This document shows, in pieces, positions 40,865 through 48,533 of a stretch of DNA of 64,000 nucleotides; the first letter of the stretch is position 1; each line of letters opens with the position of its first letter. The notes under the pieces are model-generated. The model made no database searches and was not told the origin of the DNA. It worked only from the letters and a program-made list of their open reading frames with translations. A program made the position numbers and the translations under genes. This stretch comes from Candidatus Lachnocurva vaginae (GTDB lineage Bacteria > Bacillota > Clostridia > Lachnospirales > Lachnospiraceae), in the NCBI GenBank assembly GCA_011082265.1, contig CP049781.1:1-64000 (forward strand), in the 5' to 3' direction.

Positions 40865-42577
40865 ATGGATGTACTGGGAAAAAATATAAAAGATTTTGTA
40901 TTTAAAGCAGTTTTTATTTTCATGCTCTTTATTTTTGTGTTACCAGTTCTTAATTTTCAAAGAGAAAATGAGTGGACGGAAAGAAATTTCGATGTACAAG
41001 TAAATAATAAGGAATTTCCGGATATAGATGTGGATAGAACTGCATTACCTACTCTAAAAAAAGGAGATTTGGTTACAATTACAAGGAGAATGAGAAAGAG
41101 CGATTGTGAAGAAAAATTTTTGGTATTTAAAACTTACAGTTCGGTAGTAAAAGTCTATTGGAACGGCAAAAAAGTTTATTCATATGGTGAAGAAAGATAC
41201 AAAAAAAATAAATTTCTCGGAAGTGGTTATCATATAATAAAATTAAGTAAGGTAGTAACAGCTCATCCGGTTCTTACAGTGCAACTTAAAGCTGGAGAAA
41301 ATATTAATTACGATTGGATGGAATTCTTTAAACTTACTAAAAGTAATACGATTTGGACAGACATTTTTTATGAATCGTCGGATTCAGTCATGTTGAGTAT
41401 TGCACTTATTATAACAGGATCTGTGGGATTTTTATGCTTCTCTCTTGTTTCAACGATAATGAAGCTTAGTAACGATCATTTACTTTTTTCATTCGCGATG
41501 GCGTTCTTTGTGGGTATATGGAGTGCTTGCACCAATGGTGTATTTCAGAATATGACTGGAAATTTAGAACTTACATCCGCTTTTGAATATGCTGCCTTGT
41601 ATAGTATTCCTTACTTTTATATAAATCTTATAGAAAGCATAAAATCCAATTTAGGAAAATGGAATATTGTATTTAAGCTTAAATATTTCTATTTGGCATT
41701 TTTAGCTATTGCCGCATTATCACATATTTTTAATATATATAATATATCTAAATTCGTTTCAATTTTCAGAGCGTCTGTATTCTTTGTACTTTTATTTATT
41801 CTGGTGATTTCAATAAAGGGATATAAACAGCAGAAGAGCTATGAAAAAGTTTTAGGCATCGGAAATATAGTAAGTGCAGTTTTGTTGGGAATTCAAGTAG
41901 TATTGTTCAATTTGAATATACATTACATAAATGTTTTCCATAGAAGATATACTATTGGAGATATATTTATTGTTATTCCTATTATTATAGTAATTATGAC
42001 TCCGCTTATAAGCTATTCTGTAAGTGCACAGCTTTCAAAGGATTATGAAATGCAGATTTCGCTTTTACAGAATCTTGCATACCAGGATTCACTTACAGGA
42101 CTTTATAATAGACATAAAGGTATGGCATTTGCCATTGAACTTAAGAAGAATGAAAATCAGTATTCCATTATAATGATGGATCTTAATAATTTAAAGATTA
42201 TAAATGATACTTTTGGACATGATAGAGGGGATAAACTATTAGTAGATTTTTCAAACTGTTTAAAGGAGACATTCGATACGGATGAATTTTTAAATATAAG
42301 ACAAGGTGGAGATGAATTTCTTGTTGTATCAAAATTTGTAGATGAAACGATTCTTAAGCAATATATTGAAAAATTAGCAAATACTATACATAAAGTAAAT
42401 GAAGAAATTAACGACGGATGTAATATAAGCGTTGCATATGGAATTGCAAAGAGCTATGAAGTCGGAAATGAAAATTATGATAGTGTATTGCAGCTTGCAG
42501 ATAAGAGAATGTATGCAAATAAGGAAAAAATGAAAGCAAGAATGAAAAAAAATGGAAGTAGTAGCGGCGTAAGATAG
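40865..42577 (+). CDS. Membrane-bound diguanylate cyclase
   Basis: This 570-residue protein has an N-terminal membrane segment (about residues 11-30) and an extracytoplasmic sensory region (about 31-165). About seven membrane segments follow (about 170-390), with a GGDEF domain at 400-560. The layout resembles 7TM-DISM receptors. The signature GGDEF is intact at 481-485, so c-di-GMP synthesis is likely. Its ligand is unknown. GGGAG precedes the ATG. It follows the phosphodiesterase gene closely, pairing opposing activities. Confidence 0.9.
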   Translation: MDVLGKNIKDFVFKAVFIFMLFIFVLPVLNFQRENEWTERNFDVQVNNKEFPDIDVDRTALPTLKKGDLVTITRRMRKSDCEEKFLVFKTYSSVVKVYWNGKKVYSYGEERYKKNKFLGSGYHIIKLSKVVTAHPVLTVQLKAGENINYDWMEFFKLTKSNTIWTDIFYESSDSVMLSIALIITGSVGFLCFSLVSTIMKLSNDHLLFSFAMAFFVGIWSACTNGVFQNMTGNLELTSAFEYAALYSIPYFYINLIESIKSNLGKWNIVFKLKYFYLAFLAIAALSHIFNIYNISKFVSIFRASVFFVLLFILVISIKGYKQQKSYEKVLGIGNIVSAVLLGIQVVLFNLNIHYINVFHRRYTIGDIFIVIPIIIVIMTPLISYSVSAQLSKDYEMQISLLQNLAYQDSLTGLYNRHKGMAFAIELKKNENQYSIIMMDLNNLKIINDTFGHDRGDKLLVDFSNCLKETFDTDEFLNIRQGGDEFLVVSKFVDETILKQYIEKLANTIHKVNEEINDGCNISVAYGIAKSYEVGNENYDSVLQLADKRMYANKEKMKARMKKNGSSSGVR

Positions 42578-42663
42578 AGGCGATTAAGAAGTAAAAATTA
42601 GTATTATTATAAAATTTATTTATTATCATAAAAATTAAACATGTATGAAAGGTAAAAACTTAT

Positions 42664-43848
42664 ATGAAATTTGGAGTGTTTACGAAAGAATTAGATCATC
42701 TTATTTATATTCCTGTGATAAAGAGAATGTATAAGACAAATTCTATAGAAGAAATCAAGGCCTATGCGGGATTTTCACAAATACAACGATTTAAAAATGA
42801 GATAGATACTTTGCAACGCTTCGGATTGCATAAGGAATTAGAAGTTAAGCTTCCTTCATCAAAAGAAGAACCTAGTGGGCTAAAATGTACTGACGGAAAA
42901 GCGGATGTAATTTATTCTGCTTCAAATGCCAGCATAAAAGAAACCTATCGTGATGAAAAAAATCGAAAATGTTTTCGCCGTAAAATCAGGCATGCTTTTG
43001 TTGAAAGCATTGTATATAAGAGTAACCAGATAGGAACGGCTGATAGAAAAGAGCCGCCTTTGTGTTTTAATTGTGCTGCACAGTTGGAAGTCGAAGGTGA
43101 AAATTATTTTTGTCCCTCCTGCCGGACTAGCTATCAAGCGGAAGCTTATCGCTATTTATTGACACGTTTTTTCATTGAAGGTGCTTTTAGTAAGCTTTAC
43201 TATGTATTGTTTGTTCTAGTACCTGCTTTTATTCTTGCTATGTTACAAGCAAAGGGCAAGATTAGTCAGGATCAAACAGAAATTATTTCTAGTATTGTAG
43301 GAGTTGTATTCTCTTTTTTAATTATTTTTGCTTTAATTAGAAGTCTTATATTGTATTTTGCTCATAGAGAGGTCGTTAATAATATAAAACAACATGATCC
43401 TCATTTCTCCATCGAAATTTTTACTATGAGACTGATTGATTTGCTTACTCAACAGCCGGAAATATTACTCCTTATAAATTCTTCCGGAAAATCTTTTGAT
43501 AAAAATCAGACGGGAGTAATTTGTAAAAATTTTAGGCATCTGGAATTTCGCACATATCGACGTGAAAATGATTTAGAAATCATCGGATGTTCGGGAAAAG
43601 TTGATGCTATATTTTTGAATCGAATAGATAGACATGTCCATATAAAAGAAAAACATGAAAAAGCAACAATATACTTAGCTAGGAAACATGGAGTTCTGAC
43701 TCCGATACATTATGTACCGGATCAGTTTACGTGTCCTAATTGCAGTGGCCATCAAACCTTTTGTCAAGTAGGTAATCAGGTGTGCAATTTTTGTCACTCC
43801 AGTATTCCTATATCTGATATTGATTGGATGCTTTATCCGAATAATTGA
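42664..43848 (+). CDS. Zinc-ribbon membrane protein, possibly Tim44-like
   Basis: This 394-residue protein has two zinc ribbons: CFNC/CPSC at about residues 138-157 and CPNC/CNFC near the C-terminus (about 357-378). Two membrane segments (about 176-193 and 207-233) lie between them. The region after the second segment (HDPHFSIEIF onward) faintly recalls Tim44-like domains, but I am unsure. Arginine is often CGN here, against AGA in neighbours, which suggests transfer from another genome. No function is assigned. Confidence 0.7.
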   Translation: MKFGVFTKELDHLIYIPVIKRMYKTNSIEEIKAYAGFSQIQRFKNEIDTLQRFGLHKELEVKLPSSKEEPSGLKCTDGKADVIYSASNASIKETYRDEKNRKCFRRKIRHAFVESIVYKSNQIGTADRKEPPLCFNCAAQLEVEGENYFCPSCRTSYQAEAYRYLLTRFFIEGAFSKLYYVLFVLVPAFILAMLQAKGKISQDQTEIISSIVGVVFSFLIIFALIRSLILYFAHREVVNNIKQHDPHFSIEIFTMRLIDLLTQQPEILLLINSSGKSFDKNQTGVICKNFRHLEFRTYRRENDLEIIGCSGKVDAIFLNRIDRHVHIKEKHEKATIYLARKHGVLTPIHYVPDQFTCPNCSGHQTFCQVGNQVCNFCHSSIPISDIDWMLYPNN

Positions 43849-43890
43849 ATTTAATAAGCTATAAAAGAAATAAGGATAGATAAAATATAG

Positions 43891-44316
43891 TTATTGTGCA
43901 ACAGCTTCACCAAGTTTTGCACATGCTTCAAGAGTTTCATCGTCCGGGTATTCCATGCAAATAACACTGTCGCAAGCTAATGTGATTCCACATTCGGCTG
44001 CATCCTCTTCCCAATTATCCATCCATGTACCGCCGCTCCAGCCCCAAGAGCCGAAAAGAGCAACTTTTTTATCTGAAATATTATCTTTTACTTCATCCCA
44101 CATAGGCTGAAATTCCATTTCTTCTAAGACATCAGCTCCCATTGAAGGGCAACCGAATGCGATTCCGTCATATTCGCTTGCTACAGAAGAATTAAAATCA
44201 GCTGCTTCATATAGAGTTGTATCCGCACCGGCACTTTTAGCACCTTCAACTACTGCATCGGCCATTGCGGCTGTGTTTCCGGTTCCACTCCAATAAACTA
44301 CTGCTACTTTGCTCAT
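43891..44316 (-). CDS. Short-chain flavodoxin
   Basis: This 141-residue protein is an FMN electron carrier. It has the phosphate loop YWSGTGNTAAMADAV near the start. The flavin-flanking loops are PSMGADVLEEMEF and FGSWGWSGGTWMDNWEED. The length and acidic composition are typical of clostridial flavodoxins. A strong AAGGAGGA site on the minus strand fixes the start. It converges on the zinc-ribbon gene with 42 bp between stops. Its redox partner is not in the window. Confidence 0.95.
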   Translation of the reverse strand: MSKVAVVYWSGTGNTAAMADAVVEGAKSAGADTTLYEAADFNSSVASEYDGIAFGCPSMGADVLEEMEFQPMWDEVKDNISDKKVALFGSWGWSGGTWMDNWEEDAAECGITLACDSVICMEYPDDETLEACAKLGEAVAQ

Positions 44317-44876
44317 TTGTTCCTCCTTATATTGTTATAATCCATATATGATTAATTTCAAAATGAAAATTAAATATTTATTTCTAATTTAGAATTATTT
44401 ATTTTAAGTTAAGGTGAAAATAAAATATTTCCAATTTAAAATTATTCATTATAAATAATTAAAAACACTATTTCATTAATATAATAACTGTTATTTATAA
44501 AATGTCTACTTAAATTTATAAGCAAATAAATTAAAAAATTTTAGTAAATGAAATTAAAAATTTTCAGTAAAAAACAATTACCCCCTAAAAAGTTATTATC
44601 GCTCATAAAGTTGGAGTATGCCAACTCTATGGGCGATAATTTTACAACAATATAGTAGGGAATAATATGTTAGTTCTAACTAATTTTCATTATATGAAAA
44701 AAATTACTATTGTCAATATGAATTATAAAAATATTTTGATATGTTTTCACAAAAATTCTAAAAAATTTATTAAAAGTTTTTTTTAAAAAAGTAAAGTGAT
44801 ATAATAATTTGTTGAAAGTTTAACGATCAATAGAATTTTTTTAATCATATGGTTAGGTTAGAGAAGGAGAAATAAG
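44317..44876. other. 560-bp gene-free region between flavodoxin and the HPr-dehydrogenase gene
   Basis: No open frame here looks like a gene. It is very AT-rich except for a strong hairpin at 44595-44640. An extended -10 (TGATATAAT, 44797-44805) without a good -35 lies about 70 bp before the HPr-dehydrogenase ATG and is its likeliest promoter. The flavodoxin promoter must also lie here, on the minus strand. Confidence 0.6.
44595..44640. other. Isolated strong hairpin, possible small-RNA terminator
   Basis: Bases 44595-44614 pair with 44621-44640 (18 Watson-Crick pairs, one G-T, one mismatch, 6-nt loop). On either strand only short T runs follow. No annotated gene ends nearby, so it may end an unrecognised small RNA or be a structured leader element. 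Confidence 0.6.
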
Positions 44877-46187
44877 ATGGTAACTATAAACTATGAAGTT
44901 AAAGATTCTGCCGGAATTCATATAAGACCGGCTGCACGTATTGCTCAAGTTTGCACAGAGTTTAAGAGTGAGGTCACTATTTCAAATGGTAGTGAAACAG
45001 CTCACGCAAATAATGTTTTAAAGATTTTAGATTTATCTGCTAAGAAAGGTGACGTTCTTACTATTTCTGCTGAAGGTGAAGATGAAAAAGAGGCAGTTAA
45101 AAAGATAGAAGAAATATTGAATGAAGTTTTAGATCAGAATGAGAAGAATAAAAATCTTTTAAAGATAGCATTTTTCGGAACAAAAAGCTACGACAAGTTA
45201 TTCTTCAGTGAACTTAGTAAAGATCAGGGAGAAGGAACTTACAACGTAGATATTAAATATTTTAGAAGCCGTCTTACAGAAGAAACTGTTAGCAATGCAA
45301 AGGGCTGCGATGCAGTATGTATATTTGTTAATGATGAAGCTCCTGCAAATGTAGTTGAAGCACTTGCTAAATATGGAGTAAAACTTATACTTCTTCGTTG
45401 TGCAGGATTTAATAATGTTGATCTTAAAACAGCAAAGAAATGCGGCATAACAGTACTTAGAGTTCCTGCATATTCGCCTTATGCAGTTGCAGAACATGCT
45501 ATGGCTATTCTTCAAGCTGCAAATAGAAGACTTTGCAAAGCTTATAACAAAGTTCGTGATAATAACTTTGCACTTTCAGGACTTTTAGGAATTGACTTAC
45601 ATAACAAGGTTGCCGGAATAATGGGAACAGGAAAAATTGGTGTATGCATGGCAAGAATTTGTAAAGGCTATGGAATGACAGTATTAGGCTGGGATGCATA
45701 TCCTAATCAGGCTCTTGTAGATGAAGGACTTCTTACATATGTTACAAAAGAAGAATTACTTAAGAGAGCAGATTTGATTTCTTTACATGCACCTTTAATA
45801 AAAGGAGAAGGCGGTACATATCATCTTATCAATAAAGAAGCTATAAGCATGATGAAAGATAATGTTATGCTTGTAAATACATCAAGAGGACCTATCATTG
45901 ATAATGATGCTTTGATTTGGGGACTTAGACAGGATAAATTCCATGCAGTAGCACTTGATGTTTATGAAGGTGAAGATGATAATGTTTATAATGATCGTTC
46001 GGACGATATGCTTTCACATAGTATAGTAGCAAGACTTACTATGTATCCTAATGTTATCTTGACATCACATCAGGCATTCTTCACAAGAGAAGCACTTCAG
46101 GCTATAGCTGCTACAACAATGGAAAATGCAAGAAATTATAATGAACATTTAAGCTACGGTTTAGCTGAGGTAAAATATAAAGAATGA
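44877..46187 (+). CDS. HPr phosphocarrier domain fused to D-lactate dehydrogenase
   Basis: This 436-residue protein joins two domains. Residues 1-85 are an HPr fold with the PTS phosphorylation site: His15 and Arg17 in GIHIRPAARI. The position of the HPr-kinase serine (Ser46) is Asn46. Residues about 96-436 are an LdhA-type D-2-hydroxyacid dehydrogenase. It has NAD loop GTGKIG at 250-255 and catalytic Arg337 (NTSRGP), Glu364 (DVYEGE) and His398 (TSHQAF). It should reduce pyruvate to D-lactate, possibly tuned by PTS phosphate flow; that link is inference. GAAGGAGA precedes the ATG. The stop overlaps the next start. Confidence 0.92.
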   Translation: MVTINYEVKDSAGIHIRPAARIAQVCTEFKSEVTISNGSETAHANNVLKILDLSAKKGDVLTISAEGEDEKEAVKKIEEILNEVLDQNEKNKNLLKIAFFGTKSYDKLFFSELSKDQGEGTYNVDIKYFRSRLTEETVSNAKGCDAVCIFVNDEAPANVVEALAKYGVKLILLRCAGFNNVDLKTAKKCGITVLRVPAYSPYAVAEHAMAILQAANRRLCKAYNKVRDNNFALSGLLGIDLHNKVAGIMGTGKIGVCMARICKGYGMTVLGWDAYPNQALVDEGLLTYVTKEELLKRADLISLHAPLIKGEGGTYHLINKEAISMMKDNVMLVNTSRGPIIDNDALIWGLRQDKFHAVALDVYEGEDDNVYNDRSDDMLSHSIVARLTMYPNVILTSHQAFFTREALQAIAATTMENARNYNEHLSYGLAEVKYKE

Positions 46188-46498
46188 TAACAATATACGG
46201 AAGTGAAATGTGTCCGAGCTGTATTGTTTGTAAAAAGAATTTTGATGCAAATAATATAGAATACGAATTTAAAGATATCACGAAAAATTTACATTTTTTG
46301 AAGGAATTTTTGATCTATAGAGACAGAGAATCTGCCTTTGATAGAGCAAAAGAAATTCATCATATCGGTATTCCTGCAATAGTGAAGGAAGACGGTACGG
46401 TCTTTACAGATTGGGAAACTTTTTTAATTGAAAAGGGACTTAAGGTTATAAAGGAAGATGATAAAAAATCTTGCAGTATAACGAAAAAAGGCTGTTAA
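46184..46498 (+). CDS. Glutaredoxin-like thiol protein
   Basis: This 104-residue protein has a thioredoxin fold beginning MITIYGSEMCPSCIVCKKNF. The redox pair is Cys10-Cys13 (CPSC), with a further Cys16. GIPAIVKEDGT is the cis-proline segment. Two more cysteines lie in the tail (Cys97, Cys104). It may reduce disulfides or sense thiols. The start overlaps the HPr-dehydrogenase stop by 4 bp (ATGA), so the two are translated together and may act together. Confidence 0.85.
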   Translation: MITIYGSEMCPSCIVCKKNFDANNIEYEFKDITKNLHFLKEFLIYRDRESAFDRAKEIHHIGIPAIVKEDGTVFTDWETFLIEKGLKVIKEDDKKSCSITKKGC

Positions 46499-46509
46499 AG
46501 TTACTAAAA

Positions 46510-46560
46510 ATGTTTTGCGGGTGAGGCTGGTGGCCTTGCTAAGTTAGAAAAAACATGGAG
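46510..46560 (+). promoter_or_regulatory. thrS leader hairpin resembling a tRNA-Thr anticodon arm
   Basis: An outer stem ATGTTTT (46510-46516)/AAAACAT (46550-46556) closes directly against the thrS ribosome binding site. Inside it, 46520-46526 pairs with 46534-46540. This leaves a 7-nt loop CTGGTGG with GGT at the anticodon positions, the tRNA-Thr GGU anticodon. The fold was made by eye and the regulatory role is inference. Confidence 0.4.
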
Positions 46561-46568
46561 GAAAAAAC

Positions 46569-48356
46569 ATGGAAAAAGAGCAGTATTTAAAGGTATATAG
46601 ACATTCGCTTGCACATATTATGGCAAAAGCGGTTATAGAGTTGTACGGGAAAGAGGTTCAGTATGCTATAGGACCTCAGATTGCAGACGGTTGTTATTAT
46701 GACTTCGTTTTGCCGGTTGCACTTACAAAAGAGGATTTCCCTAAGATTGAAGATAAGATGCATGAAATCATTAATAGAAAAGAGGACTGGAAAAGACAGG
46801 TAGTCTCAAGAGAGGAAGCTCTTTCTATATTTAAGAATCAGAAATTTAAGACTGAAATTATAAATGATTTACCGGATGATGCAACGATAGCAGTATACTA
46901 TACAGGCGATGATTATGTTGATTTATGTAAAGGTGTTCATGTAGAGAATTCAAAAGATCTTATGAATGCTGCTTTTCAGATAAAATCCACATCAGGTGCT
47001 TACTGGAGAGGTGATGAACATAGAGATCAACTTCAGAGAATATACCTATATGCTTTTCCTGACAAAAAACAGTTAAAAGAGCATTTGGCTTATGTTAAGG
47101 AAGCTATGGAAAGAGATCATAAGAAGCTCGGCGTACAGCAGGAACTTTTTATGTTTGATGAAACTGCACAGGGAATGCCTTATTGGCTTCCGAGAGGCTG
47201 GCAGCTTTATCAGTCGCTTCTTTCATATTCAAGGGAAGTTCAGGCTATGCACGGATATAGAGAGATTTCTGCTCCTCTAATAAATAATAAGAAATTATGG
47301 ACAATAAGCGGACATTGGGCCCATTATCAAGACAATATGTTTATTGTTCCGGGTAAAAGTGAAGATGGACAGTTTGACATAGAAGCACATGACACTATGT
47401 CTGCAAAGCCTATGAATTGCCCGAATGCTATGATGCAGTATAAGAGAAAACCTCGCTCTTATAAGGAACTTCCTATAAGATATTCAGAATATGATGTTCT
47501 TCATAGAAAAGAAAAGACAGGACAGCTTAATGGACTTTTAAGAGTTCAGGCATTTCGTCAGGATGATGACCATACATTTGTTGCTGAAGATCAGATTGAA
47601 GACGAAATTAAAGATATTTTATCAATTGCTGATGAGATATATGGTACTTTCGGAATTACATATAGAGCAGAGCTTTCTACAAGACCGGATGATTATATGG
47701 GAGATATAGAGCTTTGGAACAGTGCCGAAGCAACTCTTAAAAAGATTTTGGATAAGCAATATGGCGAAGGAAAATATGAAATCAATGAAGGTGACGGAGC
47801 GTTCTATGGACCTAAGATTGATCTTCAGATTAAGGATGCTTTGGGGAGAGAATGGCAGTGCGGAACCGTACAGCTTGATTTCCAGATTCCTAGAAATTTT
47901 GAACTTAAATATACAGACAAAGACGGCTCCGAAAAAATTCCTGTAGTTTTACACAGAGCTATCTTCGGTTCACTTGAAAGGTTCTTAGGAATTATAATAG
48001 AGAATTTCAAAGGAGCTTTCCCATTTTGGATGTCTCCTGTTCAGGTCGGAATTGTTCCGATAAGAGAAGAGCATAACGATTATGCAAAGGAGATTGAGAA
48101 GAAGCTTTTAAGACATCATATAAGAGTAGAAGCTGATTATACGGACAGCAATATGAATAATAAGATTAAGAAGTTCAAGAGTCTTAAAGATCCTTATGTC
48201 ATAGTACTAGGTGACAAGGAAAAGGAAACAGACACAGTATCTATAAATATCAGAGGAACTAAGAAACAGTTACACGATGTTAGTGTAGATAAATTTATTG
48301 AAATGTGCGATAAGATGATGCTCGAAAGAAGTCTTTCTCTTATTGAAGAAATCTGA
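46569..48356 (+). CDS. thrS: Threonyl-tRNA synthetase lacking the TGS domain
   Basis: It charges tRNA-Thr. The 595-residue protein opens directly with the editing domain (HSLAH at residues 12-16; DLCKGVHVEN carries the editing Cys and His). The class II core follows, with zinc ligand Cys in KPMNCPNAMM, and then the anticodon domain. The N-terminal TGS domain of the usual ~640-residue enzyme is absent. GGAGG precedes the ATG, and no longer in-frame start exists nearby. No T-box is found upstream; a hairpin beside the ribosome binding site may replace it. Confidence 0.97.
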   Translation: MEKEQYLKVYRHSLAHIMAKAVIELYGKEVQYAIGPQIADGCYYDFVLPVALTKEDFPKIEDKMHEIINRKEDWKRQVVSREEALSIFKNQKFKTEIINDLPDDATIAVYYTGDDYVDLCKGVHVENSKDLMNAAFQIKSTSGAYWRGDEHRDQLQRIYLYAFPDKKQLKEHLAYVKEAMERDHKKLGVQQELFMFDETAQGMPYWLPRGWQLYQSLLSYSREVQAMHGYREISAPLINNKKLWTISGHWAHYQDNMFIVPGKSEDGQFDIEAHDTMSAKPMNCPNAMMQYKRKPRSYKELPIRYSEYDVLHRKEKTGQLNGLLRVQAFRQDDDHTFVAEDQIEDEIKDILSIADEIYGTFGITYRAELSTRPDDYMGDIELWNSAEATLKKILDKQYGEGKYEINEGDGAFYGPKIDLQIKDALGREWQCGTVQLDFQIPRNFELKYTDKDGSEKIPVVLHRAIFGSLERFLGIIIENFKGAFPFWMSPVQVGIVPIREEHNDYAKEIEKKLLRHHIRVEADYTDSNMNNKIKKFKSLKDPYVIVLGDKEKETDTVSINIRGTKKQLHDVSVDKFIEMCDKMMLERSLSLIEEI

Positions 48357-48383
48357 TACCGATTGAAAAGATAATAAAGAATA

Positions 48384-48472
48384 ATAAAAAAGAACGGATA
48401 TAAGCTTAAAAAGGTACGATAAATTTTAAATTTATCGTATATAAAAACAGTTTAAAACCGTTCTTTTTATTT
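48384..48472 (+). terminator. Terminator after thrS
   Basis: AAAAAGAACGG (48387-48397) pairs with CCGTTCTTTTT (48458-48468). An inner hairpin ACGATAAATT/AATTTATCGT lies between, and a T-rich tail follows. It ends the thrS transcript and, being A-rich on the left, could work in both directions. Confidence 0.8.
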
Positions 48473-48533
48473 TGATTAAAATATAATATTATAAAAGTAT
48501 TGACTATTGTAAAATAAAGTGGAATTAAAAGAA

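Noticed and set aside
44640..44700. Riboswitch ahead of the HPr-dehydrogenase gene
   Set aside because: The hairpin does not match any riboswitch consensus I know and lies more than 230 bp from the gene.
46499..46568. T-box upstream of thrS
   Set aside because: The leader is only 70 nt and lacks the T-box sequence, specifier loop and terminator.
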